A stretch of 64,000 nt of DNA, taken from positions 4,092,001 through 4,156,000 of the forward strand of contig NZ_CP059399.1 in assembly GCF_013744875.1 (NCBI RefSeq), given 5' to 3'. The notes beneath the pieces are model-generated. The model had not been told where the DNA came from, did no database searches, and was given only the letters and a program-made list of their open reading frames with translations. Within the stretch, counting starts at the first letter, position 1. Every line of letters starts with the position of its first letter. The stretch is from Nocardia huaxiensis (lineage in GTDB: Bacteria > Actinomycetota > Actinomycetes > Mycobacteriales > Mycobacteriaceae). Made by a program: the position numbers and the translations under genes. This document shows, piece by piece, positions 8,355 to 17,295 of this stretch.

Positions 8355-9435
8355 TCCACGCCTTCGAGATTCCGCCTCCGATGGCGCTTCCGGCGCTCTC
8401 CAGCGCGTCCACGCCACCGTTCACCGCAGCACCCACGCTCAACCCGTCCGTGTACAGGGCATCAACCGCACCCGAGGTGAACAGACCCGCCGCAGCGCCT
8501 ACGAGTGTTCCAGCGACAGCACCAGCCACGGTTCCCGGGCCCGGCACGATTGAGCCGACAAACGCGCCCGCAGCGGCACCCGCCGCGACCGAGGCGCCGA
8601 AGCCAGCCGCGCCGGAGACGACCGCTTGCTCGACGGGTTTGCCGTTGTAGATGTCGTAGGCAATGCCTGCGACTGCGAGCGCGCCACCGGCCCCCAACCC
8701 GATTTTCACGCCTCGGGCTTTGGCGGTCTGCGCGGTTTCCAGTGCTTCGCCCGCTTTGAGCAGCTGTGCCCGTTGCCAGTCCACATCCCGATACAGTGTC
8801 GCGCGTGGTGTGCCTGCCGGAGCGTTCTTGGCTTCGATCAGAGTTTTCAGGGCGTCGCTCGACAGTAGGGCAGCATTGGCCAGCAGCAACGAGGAGTGCT
8901 TGGCGATCAGAGCACCGACTGCGCCGTTGATCATGTCGCCGACAACGAGGAACCACTTGTCCTTGAGGTCGTTCACCACATTCTGCAGCATTCTGACCCA
9001 GAAGGACTCCTTCTGGCGGACCTGATTGGCTGCCGTGACGGCCGTGTCGTACGCGGCCACCTTCTCGGAGTCACCGTCGGTAGGTTCCTCGATGACCTGT
9101 TCCTTGACCACCAATCCCGCAGTGGTCGCGTTGGTTCGAATGGTCGCCATCTCGGCCTGCGCCTGCTCTATGTCGCCGGCGAGAGTGTCGAATTGGGTGG
9201 CGTATCCCTGGACCTGGATGACGAAGTCGTCGACCTTGACGCAGGTGTTGCGTGCGTTTTCGGCGAAACCGTCGCCGGCCTTTCCCTCCCAACCCGACTC
9301 CGCGAGGTTCTTCACCTTGGCCAGATCATCCGCGGCTGTTGTCAATTGGCAGGCCAGGCTGTCCCGCAGCCACGTTCCGACCGCGCGGACGCTTGCCGGG
9401 TCACCATCGATCTTGGTATCGATTCCCACCGTCAC
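8341..9435 (-). CDS. WXG-like protein with glycine-zipper C-terminus (putative T7SS substrate)
   Basis: A 364-residue protein. The first 100 residues form a helical hairpin like ESX/WXG100 proteins, with GWEGKAGDGF (a WEG variant of WXG) in the turn and a following long helix. The C-terminal 120 residues are a glycine zipper of repeated GAxxG steps with hydrophobic stretches, typical of membrane-inserting segments. The gene overlaps the EspC-like gene upstream (ATGA) and the membrane protein gene downstream. It is probably exported by type VII secretion and acts at a membrane; whether it is a toxin cannot be told from sequence. Confidence 0.65.
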   Translation of the reverse strand: MTVGIDTKIDGDPASVRAVGTWLRDSLACQLTTAADDLAKVKNLAESGWEGKAGDGFAENARNTCVKVDDFVIQVQGYATQFDTLAGDIEQAQAEMATIRTNATTAGLVVKEQVIEEPTDGDSEKVAAYDTAVTAANQVRQKESFWVRMLQNVVNDLKDKWFLVVGDMINGAVGALIAKHSSLLLANAALLSSDALKTLIEAKNAPAGTPRATLYRDVDWQRAQLLKAGEALETAQTAKARGVKIGLGAGGALAVAGIAYDIYNGKPVEQAVVSGAAGFGASVAAGAAAGAFVGSIVPGPGTVAGAVAGTLVGAAAGLFTSGAVDALYTDGLSVGAAVNGGVDALESAGSAIGGGISKAWNAIF

Positions 9436-9725
9436 CCCTGCTGTGCCCAGGTCTGACGCAGAATCTCATCGGCGGTCGTATCGTCCTGTTCCTTGTACTG
9501 CTTGGCAGCCTCGGTAACGGCATCCGCGCTGGCAGCCATCCCGACAACGAGCTGTCCGGCACTGTCGAGCAATACCGACAGCAACGCCAGCACCGACGGA
9601 GTCGCCACACCGGCGTCCACCGTCTCGGGCGACTTGCTGGCCGTGCTGTCGAGTTCTGTGCTGGAGGTCGCCAGCGTGGTCGCAATCGTCACCATCGAGT
9701 TCTGATCGATGAAGAGCTCACTCAT
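9432..9725 (-). CDS. EspC/WXG100-like small helical protein
   Basis: A 97-residue all-helical protein starting MSELFIDQNSMVTIATTLA, the usual opening of EspC-like type VII secretion partner proteins, with no tryptophan-X-glycine but a similar hairpin. Its stop overlaps the start of the larger WXG-like gene and its own start overlaps the SAV_915-like gene, so the three are translationally coupled. It probably pairs with the larger protein for export (inference). Confidence 0.65.
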   Translation of the reverse strand: MSELFIDQNSMVTIATTLATSSTELDSTASKSPETVDAGVATPSVLALLSVLLDSAGQLVVGMAASADAVTEAAKQYKEQDDTTADEILRQTWAQQG

Positions 9726-10069
9726 GCCTGGCTGGTCCCCCGTAGTTCTTCGGGAATGTAGAGATCGAGGAGGAGCAGATCGAACGGCCGGACCTCCTGC
9801 AGCGCGTCCAGCGCGACCGTCGGAGTCCACATCCACGGCTGATCCGCCCCGCAACACTCGAGCAGTCGATCCAAAGCCGAGTAGGCCAGACAGGCAATCC
9901 GCCCATCCCGGGTCTGCCGCAACATGATCTGCGCGTCCTCGACCCGCTCAACCTCCTGCAAAACCGGTAGATACACCACAGGGGGGAAGTTCTTCGGCAA
10001 CGGCTGCGGAGCAGACCGGGACGCCGAGGCCTGCCCCCCGAAACGATCAAGGCCCTCGAAATCGGTCAC
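9722..10069 (-). CDS. SAV_915/SseB-like family protein
   Basis: A 115-residue soluble protein with the SAV_915 pattern: VVYLPVLQEVERVEDAQIML, DGRIACLAYSALDRLLECCG, PWMWTPTVALDALQ and FDLLLLDLYIPEE. The family is widespread in actinomycetes next to type VII secretion genes and its biochemical role is not established. It is the first gene of the minus-strand cluster, with an ATGA overlap to the EspC-like gene. Confidence 0.75.
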   Translation of the reverse strand: MTDFEGLDRFGGQASASRSAPQPLPKNFPPVVYLPVLQEVERVEDAQIMLRQTRDGRIACLAYSALDRLLECCGADQPWMWTPTVALDALQEVRPFDLLLLDLYIPEELRGTSQA

Positions 10070-10839
10070 ACGCTGGACGCTACCAGGTTGCTACTGAACT
10101 CTGTCGACAAGCTTCTCAGCACCAACACCGCCGAGCCGGACGAGACCACGATCCACGTCGAATCGTCAAGTGTCTCTTGAGAATAAGCCGACAAGGTTGT
10201 CCTGAGTCGTCGTCGCATTGACAGCGGCTTTGCCTCGCATACGAGGCGCTTGCCAGGCTGCGACGACACCATGCTTGGCAACTCTGAATATGCAGGAGGA
10301 TTTGTGGGGCCCATTACCTCGCCCTTAAGTTGGCGCTCGTTGGATTGCCGTCGGAGTGCGGGCTCTTGAAGAACGTGTCGATCATGAGGATTGGCGAGTT
10401 GTTGCCGCTCGCATCGGACGTGATCGTGGTGTGGGAGCTACCGTCATGGAACCTGTCCTCGGTCACAGCAGCGGGACGGCGCGGGTCGACGCCCAGCTGA
10501 CGCAGCTGCGTGGAGCAACAGGTTTGGCGCCATGGCCGACTGCCGCAATCGACTGGATCAGGGGGGAAGAGCAGTTCCGCACGTGGTGGGGCCCTGACGC
10601 AATCGCCGGTACCGACGACGATCCCGAGCGCTCTGCCCCCCAGGGACGGCAATGGGAATCGAGACCGTGATGACGATGGCGAGAGCTGGTTCTTGTCAAC
10701 TCCGGCCCAAGCCTGACCCAGTGATTCCGTTCGAAAGTTGACCCCTGGAGCTACGACACCATCGGCTCCTAGCCGATGAACGACGTTCCCCCCAGCGTGC
10801 CACCGAACCGGCTTGAGACGCGGGGTAGATACTCATCTG
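10070..10839. other. 770-base region without a convincing gene
   Basis: Open frames exist on both strands (10314-10652 minus, 10356-10670 plus) but none has recognisable domains or a good ribosome site. The promoter of the minus-strand cluster should lie just right of 10069 and that of the lipoprotein gene just left of 10840. The stretch may contain decayed genes. Confidence 0.4.
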
Positions 10840-11286
10840 ATGCACGTCGGAAGACTCCTCGACAATGCTCGATTCGTGGGTGTGGCCACGACGTGCTCCG
10901 CAGTCGGCCTTCTACTGCTCGGCTGTACTGGCGTCGACACGACAGGATTCGATGCCGCGCTGACCGATGAGGAACTCATCCTGGGGACTGTTCAGGCCGT
11001 ATACCAGCGGATGAACAATGGCGGGACCGACACACTCGACCATCTGGTCTGCGCACAGAACCTGCCATCGACGGTCGGTGCGGCGGGCGCCGGGCCACTC
11101 GAACGGCTCCGCGGAATGAAGTTGGACAGTGTCGGTGACATCGTGATCGAGGATGACCCGGCAACTGCGATTGTCGGTGATTCAGCGACCGCGGTGATCC
11201 ATCAGCACTCGTTGACCGATCCACGGGAAATCTCGACCTACACGGCGCAGTTCAAACGTGAGGGCATACAGTGGACGTGGTGTTGA
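10840..11286 (+). CDS. Small lipoprotein
   Basis: A 148-residue protein with a hydrophobic leader ending in a lipobox-like VGLLLLGCTG (cysteine near residue 28), so lipid anchoring to the outer face of the membrane is likely. The mature part has no family I recognise. It resembles the short Rv0361/DUF4878-like solute-binding folds, with a central SVGDIVIEDDPATAIVGDSA and a closing FKREGIQWTWC. The ATG at 10840 is chosen over the in-frame ATG 27 bases upstream because the signal peptide then has normal length. The IS21 element lies just downstream. Confidence 0.6.
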   Translation: MHVGRLLDNARFVGVATTCSAVGLLLLGCTGVDTTGFDAALTDEELILGTVQAVYQRMNNGGTDTLDHLVCAQNLPSTVGAAGAGPLERLRGMKLDSVGDIVIEDDPATAIVGDSATAVIHQHSLTDPREISTYTAQFKREGIQWTWC

Positions 11287-11333
11287 CCCGCTTCGCCTGA
11301 ACGCACGCTGCTACCGCACAGTGCGCGGATTGT

Positions 11334-12131
11334 TCAGTCGTTGGTCTTGGCCGCGGGGACGCGGCCGAGGTCGCGGTCCTTGAGCCGATAGCTGTCGCCT
11401 TTGAGGGAGATGACTTCGGCGTGGTGGACCAGCCGGTCGATCATGGCAGCGGCGACGATGTCGTCGCCGAACACCTCTCCCCAGCGGCCGAAGGGTTTGT
11501 TGCTGGTGACTATCAGACTCGCCCGTTCATAGCGGGAAGAGACGAGTTGGAAGAACAGGTTGGCGGCCTCGGACTCGAAAGGGATATAGCCGACTTCGTC
11601 GACCACGAGCAGCGGAATCCGGCCCAGCTTGATCAGCTCTGCCTGCAGTTTTCCGGCTTGATGGGACTCGGCCAGCCTGGCGACCCATTCCGCGGCGGTC
11701 GCGAACGCGACCCGATGCCCGGCCTGACAGGCGCGGATGGACAGCCCGATCGACAGGTGGGTTTTGCCGGTTCCGGGCGGGCCCAGGAACACCACGTTCT
11801 CCTTGGCGGTGATGAAGTCCAGGGTTCCCAGATGGGTGATGGTGTCTCGCTTCAATGACCGTTGGTGGTCGAAGTCGAACTCTTCCAGGGATTTCCGGGA
11901 CGGGAACCGGGCGGCGCGGATGCGTCCTTCACCGCCGTGAGCCTCACGGGCGGCGACCTCGCGCTGCAGACAGGCCGCCAGGAATTCCTCGTGACTCCAG
12001 CTTTCCGCGCGGGCGCGTTCGGCGAGCCGGTCGACCGCGCCGGCGAGCGTTGGAGCTTTGAGAGCTCTGGCCAGATAGGCGATTTCGGAGCCGACGTTGC
12101 GGGCACCGTTGGGGGAGGTTTTGGTGGCCAT
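11334..12131 (-). CDS. istB: IS21-family helper ATPase IstB
   Basis: A 265-residue AAA+ ATPase. Walker A is GPPGTGKTHLSIG, Walker B LLVVDEVGYIPF, and sensor motif VTSNKPFGRWGEVF, all standard for IstB, which helps the IstA transposase join ends to target. The start at 12131 overlaps the istA stop (ATGA), the normal istA-istB arrangement. The N-terminal extension of the open frame runs into istA and is ignored. IstB looks intact while istA carries a stop. Confidence 0.9.
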   Translation of the reverse strand: MATKTSPNGARNVGSEIAYLARALKAPTLAGAVDRLAERARAESWSHEEFLAACLQREVAAREAHGGEGRIRAARFPSRKSLEEFDFDHQRSLKRDTITHLGTLDFITAKENVVFLGPPGTGKTHLSIGLSIRACQAGHRVAFATAAEWVARLAESHQAGKLQAELIKLGRIPLLVVDEVGYIPFESEAANLFFQLVSSRYERASLIVTSNKPFGRWGEVFGDDIVAAAMIDRLVHHAEVISLKGDSYRLKDRDLGRVPAAKTND

Positions 12132-13375
12132 CAGGCGATCCCTTCGCTGTCGAGGTCGAACAACCGGTCGTAATCGGACAGGCGGCGATGCTCGACGCTG
12201 GTGTCGAACACCGGCACCGCCGCCAGGCGCCGCGCCCGCCGCATCTCGGCCGCCGCGGCGACATGCGCGGGATCGCTGAGGGTCTGATGCGCCGCCCAGC
12301 ACCGCCGATGCCGGCCGACTTCGCTGCCACCGCAGGTGATCACCACCTGCTGCAGATTTGCGCGGATATCGACGTTGCGGCCGATCACCGAGGGATGGAC
12401 CGAATAGTCGTTGGAATCCAGGCGCACATAGTGATCACGCGGCAGCCGCGTCGATAGTCGCCACCCGACGACCGGGTCGACCGGCGGCAACTCGAGCATT
12501 GCACTGCGATCAGCGACCCAGCGGTCGACCGGGCGGCACCCGAGGCGGCGATGCTGACGCTGGTTGGCCTTGTCGAGCCAGTCGAGGAGTTGGGTGTTGA
12601 AATCGGTTGGGCCAGTGAAGGTTCGGCCGGGCAGGAACGAGGTTTCCAGATAACCGTTGGCCCGCTCGACCAGGCCCTTGGCTTCGGGATCGCCTGGTCG
12701 GCACTGGATCACCTTGACGCCCAGGGTTCCGCGGAAGGCGTTCATCGCATCGGTCAGCTGGGGCTTGCCTCCACGCCATTGACCGACTGCAGATTCGTTG
12801 TCCCACACCAATACTCGCGGCACTCGACCCCACCGGGAGATCAGTTCCCAATGACCGGCCAGCAGATCCGGGCTTTAGCGCGTCGGGATCATCACCGCCG
12901 CGATCATCCGTGAATACCCGGTCACCATGACCAGCACCGGAGGCCGACCTGCATGCCCGAACCCGAGCGGGACATCGGCGGGCGGGAACCAGAGGTCGCA
13001 TTGAGCGAGTTCACCGGCCTGATACTCGGTCCGCGAGGCCGGATCGGGTGGTTTGAACAGTGGCCGCAGCTGCGCGACCCGGTCGAAGAACACCGTCTTG
13101 CCGTGCTGCCAGCCGACCCGTTCCATGATCACCGTTGTCGGCATGGTCGGGAACTCGGCCAGCAGCATCCGGATCTGCGGCTCGAACGCGTCGACGGCCG
13201 AGCCTTTCGGCGCGCGTTGATATTTCGGCGGTTCGTGGGAGGCCAAGGCCTTCTTCACGGTGTTCTTCGACACTTGCAGATGCCGGGCTATCGCCCGGAT
13301 CGGCATGCCCTCAGCGCGATGCAGCCTGCGGATCTCCGCCCAATCCTCCACGTTCAACACCTCGTGATTCGCCAC
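12131..13375 (-). pseudogene. istA: IS21-family transposase IstA with in-frame TAA
   Basis: The N-terminal part (13375 down to 12878) has an HTH (MPIRAIARHLQVSKNTVKKA) and the first DDE aspartate in AQCDLWFPP. After AAVMIPTR a TAA at 12875-12877 interrupts the frame. The same frame resumes with SPDLLAGHWELISRWGRVPR, then VLVWDNESAVG (second aspartate), DPEAKGLVERANGYLE (glutamate) and a normal C-terminus. Only one base separates this from a full 414-residue IstA, so the mutation is recent or a sequencing error. Unless the stop is read through, the element cannot transpose by itself. Confidence 0.85.
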
Positions 13376-13465
13376 AGGGTGGTGGGTCAGCCTTCACCCG
13401 GAACCAGAGGTTCAGTATTGAGCCGGAAGCGACAGTTCTGTCGCCAAAAGTGGTGGTGCTGAACC

Positions 13466-13811
13466 AAATGTTCGGTCGGGTCGCATTTGCGGAGCTTGGA
13501 TCTCCCGACGGATTTCATCGCGACCTCAGACGATTGGGGTATGGAGAAGCCGTCGGTGGAGTTCTTCGAGCAGGTCGTCGAGGCCGCGCCCTGCGCTGCC
13601 GATGAGATCGGCTATGTCGGTGATCGAATCGACAATGATGTAGCGCCAGCGAAGAAGGTGGGCCGCCTACCTCCAGCGTGGGCCTTGGGGCTGGATTCTT
13701 CGCGAATCACCTGAGGTCGCGGATCTGTCTGATTTCAAGATCCGCGACTTCGCCGAGCTTCCGAATATCGTTGCGGCTGAGAACGATTCAGTTGGCCGAT
13801 CAGAGAGTTGA
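13466..13811 (+). pseudogene. HAD-superfamily hydrolase C-terminal remnant, frameshifted
   Basis: The frame containing LRSLDLPTDFIATSDDWG, then EKPSVEFFEQVVEAA and DEIGYVGDRIDNDVAPAKKVG, matches the C-terminal half of HAD phosphatases, including the GDRxDND metal site. Just after KKVG the family sequence continues one frame over as AAYLQRGPWGWILRESPEVA and ends at a TGA at 13811 after KIRDFAELPNIV. The catalytic N-terminal half is absent, replaced by the IS21 side. This is a dead gene fragment. Confidence 0.7.
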
Positions 13812-13899
13812 CGGTGGTGTGCCAGTTGTAGAGGCGGTCGTCGAGGCTGCGCACGGCCGGAAGTGAGTCCCACTTCCGAAGGGATTGCCGAACGGCTTT

Positions 13900-14010
13900 G
13901 AGTGCGGCCGAGGTCAGGGAGCGAAGCAGGCGGGGCAGATCGGCCCGGTCAAGCTACAGGGAAAGCTCAGTGGCCCCAGATTGGCCCCAAATCTCCGAGC
14001 GGTGGACTAA
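13900..14010 (+). pseudogene. Relic 3' end of a tyrosine integrase gene (upstream element)
   Basis: The frame ending in TAA at 14008-14010 reads SGPRLAPNLRAVD at its end, parallel to RPPNGHHLRLVK at the end of the intact integrase (51658-52929). In both, the DNA of these last codons holds a pair of repeats 11 bp apart (here GGCCCC, there GGCCACC), and both are followed by a hairpin and then the tRNA-Pro core. I infer that a third, mostly lost element once lay to the left. The homology is short, so confidence is limited. Confidence 0.4.
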
Positions 14011-14015
14011 CATGT

Positions 14016-14047
14016 AAACCCCTTCCGACCGAGGTCGGAAGGGGTTT
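14016..14047. terminator. Perfect hairpin beside the left attachment core
   Basis: AAACCCCTTCCGACC, GA, GGTCGGAAGGGGTTT form a perfect stem with A and T tracts on each side, so it can terminate in both directions. The centre CCGACCGAGGTCGG is the same as in the hairpin at 52934-52964. It is placed to terminate the tRNA-Pro transcript (minus strand) or the former integrase. Confidence 0.7.
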
Positions 14048-14054
14048 ACTATCT

Positions 14055-14098
14055 GTCGGGCTGACAGGATTTGAACCTGCGACCACTTGACCCCCAGA
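14055..14098 (-). other. attL: Attachment-site core, left end of element 1 (partial tRNA-Pro)
   Basis: A 44-bp sequence identical to 52969-53012. On the minus strand it reads from the anticodon loop (CTGGGGG, anticodon GGG) through TCAAG, the T-arm CAGGTTCAAATCCTG and the acceptor strand CAGCCCG, that is, the 3' half of tRNA-Pro(GGG). The 5' half is not present here, so this is not a working tRNA. Actinomycete integrative elements such as pSAM2 use tRNA-Pro as target. Confidence 0.88.
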
Positions 14099-14192
14099 TT
14101 CGCACCTGCGCCATTCGCGCACGTCACACCCGTTGAGCATGTTGCCTACGACCCCAACGACCAAGCGACGTGTGCTGTTGCGCGGGCTGTGC

Positions 14193-14212
14193 GGCCACCG
14201 TTTGGCCACCAC
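14193..14212. repeat. Integrase arm-type repeat pair (left end of element 1)
   Basis: Two GGCCACC copies start 11 bp apart, 95 bp inside the left core. The same GGCCACC pair with the same spacing lies at 52892-52910 beside the right core. That is what arm-binding sites of the element's own integrase should look like (inference). Confidence 0.55.
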
Positions 14213-14480
14213 GATCTTGTTGAGAAGACCCAGCGTAGACCGTGAGCGCCTTGTCGACTCCGAACCAACCGAGACCACTCGCGCGTTATCAATCCGGGTG
14301 GGGGCTGCGGCAGGGCGAGCTCCGGATTGCACCACGGTCGACCGTGCGGTGCCCCCTGCCGCCGGTCGACTGCCGCTGGACGAACAGCGCCGATGGCTGG
14401 AAAAGATCGACAGACCCGGTCGCCGCCTGCATCTCGATCCGCACTATGTATTTCTTTGGACAGAACAGCATCGGTAGAAG

Positions 14481-14610
14481 TTCGGAACCTCTAGTGCTGT
14501 TGCAAAATCAGGTAGGTTCCGAAGTAGCGGCCTGCGAAGGTACGGCTGGACCGACTACCAACAGCGGCATCGGACTGGTGTGTTCCCGCAAGTTCGCAGG
14601 TCATCCAGGG
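14481..14610 (+). promoter_or_regulatory. Leader of CRISPR array 1
   Basis: Contains the inverted repeat TTCGGAACCT (14481-14490) and AGGTTCCGAA (14514-14523), then GAAGTAGCGG, and ends with GCAGGTCATCCAGG directly before the first repeat. The same parts in the same order precede arrays 2 and 3, so this is the transcription and spacer-acquisition leader. Confidence 0.75.
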
Positions 14611-14944
14611 GCGGCGCCGGACCTCCGCGTCCGGCGAGAATCTCAACGGCCCTTGATCCTCGGCGGGAGCGCCGGTGGTAAAGGCGGCGCCGGACCTCCG
14701 CGTCCGGCGAGAATCTCAACGATCAGCCGTTGCAGCACCCGTTCGCGCACGGTGGCGGCGCCGGACCTCCGGGTCCGGCGAGAATCCCAACCTGTTTCGG
14801 AACACACGCGGCCGCGCCATCGGCACGAGGCGGCGCCGGACGTCCGGGTTTGTCGGCGAGAATCTCAGCGCCGCGCGGAAGCCGAGTTTGTGGGCGGAAA
14901 TGCAGGATCGGCGCCGGACCTCCGGGTACGGCCAGAGTCTCAAC
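14611..14944 (+). CRISPR. CRISPR array 1: 5 degenerate repeats, 4 spacers
   Basis: Repeats start near 14611, 14684, 14755, 14830 and 14908. The consensus is 37 bp, starting GCGGCGCCGGACCTCC and ending GGCGAGAATCTCAAC, with a CCGGACC/GGTCCGG stem. Repeats 1 and 2 carry CGCGT for CGGGT. Repeats 4 and 5 have several changes (CGTCC, GGTTTGTCGG, GGGTACGGCCAGAG). The array is short and worn compared with arrays 2 and 3. It is transcribed towards cas3. Confidence 0.9.
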
Positions 14945-15030
14945 TTTGGTGTGGCCATGCTGAAACATGTTGGGGTGTGAGGTTATTCGGAGTTGGGTTG
15001 ATTGTCAGAGGGTAAGGCTACGTTGGACGG

Positions 15031-17268
15031 GTGGTTCTTTGGGCGCACAGTGCACGTCAGTCGGTCAACGCGAATGGTGTTCTATCGCTGGGGCCTCGAC
15101 ATGAACTGAGTGATCATTGCCGGTCGACTGCGGAGTGGGCGGCGCGCTTTGCCTCCGTCTTCGGTGCTGGGGAGCTCGCCTATGTACTAGGGCTGTTCCA
15201 CGATGCAGGGAAGGCAGCGTGCGCCTGGCAGCAGCGTCTTCTTGAGGTCGAGGGGACCGACGACCGAGTCGGGATCGGACATAAGGAGCTCGGTGCGCGT
15301 CGGGTCTTTCCGGTCGCAGGGTTGGCGTCGATGGCGATCCTGGGTCACCACGGTGGGCTCACGAGCGTCGCCGATCTAGCCCAGCTTTTGACGTCTCAGG
15401 AGGACCGAACGGAGGCTGACTCGATCAGCCGGTTCCTGTCGGCGATACCGGAAGCGACCGTCGCTCCGCACGGTCCGGAACTGTTTCCGAAGCGGTTTCG
15501 ATTCGGTGCGGACAACCTCACGATGGAGATGCGATTGCGGATGGTGTTTTCGGCGCTGGTTGATGCCGATCATCTCGATACTGCCGCCCATCGCCGCGGC
15601 TGGCGCGGTCCTCGGGTTGCCGCGCCGGTCGACATGGCGATCTTGGCGGAGCGTTTCGAGCGGAGGCGTGCGGCACGGATCGCCGGGCATGATGACAGCG
15701 GGATCGGGTTCCTCCGCTCGCAGGTGTACAAGGCCGCAGTCGATGCATCGAGTTGGGAGCCAGGGCTTTTCCGGCTGGCTGCGCCGACTGGGCTAGGAAA
15801 GACCTACGCGCAAGGAGCGTTCGCGCTGCACCACGCGGCGCGCTGGGGCAAGCGGCGCGTCGTGGTGGCTGTCCCGTTCATTACGATCACCGAACAGAAC
15901 GCTGGCGTGTATCGGCAGATGCTCGATGACGTCGATCAGTGCATGGTGCTCGAGCATCATTCCAACGTTCGGTTCGACGAAGGTGAAGACGGATCGAAGC
16001 AGACCAGTGCGCAGCGGTGGGCTCGGCTGGCTGCCGACAACTGGGATGCCCCTTTCGTCGTGACGACCACGGTTCAACTGTTCGAGTCACTGTTCGGTAG
16101 GAAGCCCTCGCAGATCCGCAAGTTGCATCGACTCGCCGGTGCGGTCGTGGTTCTCGATGAGGTTCAGGCGCTGCCGAACCGGCTGCTCCTGCCAATCTTG
16201 AGCGGACTTCGGACCCTGACAGAACAATTCGGTACCACGGTCCTGCTGACGTCGGCGACCCAGCCACAGTTCCAAGCGTTGTCGGTGTGGAAGGCCGGTG
16301 AGAGTAGCGACGGCGTACAGATCAGGGAGGTCATCGACGACCCTCAACCATTGTTCGAGCAGGCTCGTCGCGTCCGATACCAGTGGCGATTCGACCCCCA
16401 GCCAACCTGGGACGAGATCGCTGACGAGCTCATCCAACAACGCCAGGCCATGGTGATCGTCAACTCGGTCCGTGACGCACGGAACCTGTATCGACTGATG
16501 TCACAGGAGCGCGACCACGTCTGGCATCTGTCCACACGAATGTGTCCCCAGCACCGCCGCGCAGTCCTGAAGGTTGTGACCGACCGACTCAGGGAAGGAC
16601 TGCCCACCCTGGTGGTCGCGACACAACTGGTGGAGGCCGGAGTGGACCTGTCGTTTCCGGTGGTATGGCGGGCCCTGGCACCGGCCGATTCCATTCAACA
16701 GGCGGGTGGGCGCGCCAATCGCAGCGGTGAATTCGCTTCCGGTGGAACAGTTGTCGTGTTCGATCCGGCAGACGGACGTCGGCCGGCGGACTACGAACTC
16801 GCCTGCGCGCTGACCGTCAAGTACTTCGGTCCCGGCGGTGCCGAGCTCGACGACCAAGGGGCATTGGGGCGTTACTACCGGGAGCTCTACAGCGATCTTC
16901 AACTCGACCATTGTCCGTTGGATCGTTCAAAAGCCCCTGCCGGGCAGGTGATTCAGCAGCACCGTGAGAAGCTGGACTACCTCGCGGTGAGCGAAGGCCC
17001 CCTCCTCGATCCCGGACGTTCCGCGAAACGCGATGCCAAACTGGCCTTTCGGATGATCCCCGACGACTCAGCGCCAGTGGTTGTCGTGGATCACGAGGAA
17101 GCCGAACATGTGGAATCGCTGTTGGCCGAGTTGGTGGCAGGCACGATCAAGGCCGGAGCAGCACTTCGGCAGTTGCAGCCGTGGATCGTTCAGCTGCGCA
17201 ACACAATTGCGAGCAAGCCGGAAGTAGCGGCGTTGATGGATGACGTAGTCGGTGAATCGCCCCGGTGA
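15031..17268 (+). CDS. cas3: Type I-C Cas3 nuclease-helicase, 3' end replaced by IS3
   Basis: Cas3 unwinds and degrades target DNA recruited by the Cascade complex. The 745 residues show an HD nuclease domain (LSDHCRST, GLFHDAGKA near residue 56, GHHGG), then SF2 helicase motifs: APTGLGKTYA near 250, DEVQ near 376, TSATQP near 408 and QQAGGRANRSG near 555. The GTG at 15031 begins in the family-typical WAHSA segment. The last genuine codon is at 17250; the final residues GESPR come from the IS3 end inserted at 17253. The lost tail lies beyond the element (18599-18692). About 30 C-terminal residues are missing, so activity is uncertain. Confidence 0.92.
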   Translation: MVLWAHSARQSVNANGVLSLGPRHELSDHCRSTAEWAARFASVFGAGELAYVLGLFHDAGKAACAWQQRLLEVEGTDDRVGIGHKELGARRVFPVAGLASMAILGHHGGLTSVADLAQLLTSQEDRTEADSISRFLSAIPEATVAPHGPELFPKRFRFGADNLTMEMRLRMVFSALVDADHLDTAAHRRGWRGPRVAAPVDMAILAERFERRRAARIAGHDDSGIGFLRSQVYKAAVDASSWEPGLFRLAAPTGLGKTYAQGAFALHHAARWGKRRVVVAVPFITITEQNAGVYRQMLDDVDQCMVLEHHSNVRFDEGEDGSKQTSAQRWARLAADNWDAPFVVTTTVQLFESLFGRKPSQIRKLHRLAGAVVVLDEVQALPNRLLLPILSGLRTLTEQFGTTVLLTSATQPQFQALSVWKAGESSDGVQIREVIDDPQPLFEQARRVRYQWRFDPQPTWDEIADELIQQRQAMVIVNSVRDARNLYRLMSQERDHVWHLSTRMCPQHRRAVLKVVTDRLREGLPTLVVATQLVEAGVDLSFPVVWRALAPADSIQQAGGRANRSGEFASGGTVVVFDPADGRRPADYELACALTVKYFGPGGAELDDQGALGRYYRELYSDLQLDHCPLDRSKAPAGQVIQQHREKLDYLAVSEGPLLDPGRSAKRDAKLAFRMIPDDSAPVVVVDHEEAEHVESLLAELVAGTIKAGAALRQLQPWIVQLRNTIASKPEVAALMDDVVGESPR

Positions 17269-17295
17269 GTCCAGGGACTTCGTCATCTGTGAAGG

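Larger units (their letters stand above)
11334..13375 (-). mobile_element. IS21-family insertion sequence
   Basis: The istA-istB pair marks an IS21 element on the minus strand. The ends could not be fixed: no clear terminal inverted repeat pair was found by eye between 11287-11333 and 13376-13465, so only the coding extent is given. A frameshifted HAD hydrolase fragment directly follows, which suggests the element landed in or near that gene. Confidence 0.75.

Noticed and set aside
10314..10652. Minus-strand 112-residue frame
   Set aside because: No domain, no ribosome site, cysteine-rich chance-like composition; left as a gap.
14055..14098. Possible complete tRNA-Pro gene
   Set aside because: Only the anticodon loop to 3' end is present; D-arm and 5' acceptor strand are missing. 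The same holds at 52969-53012.
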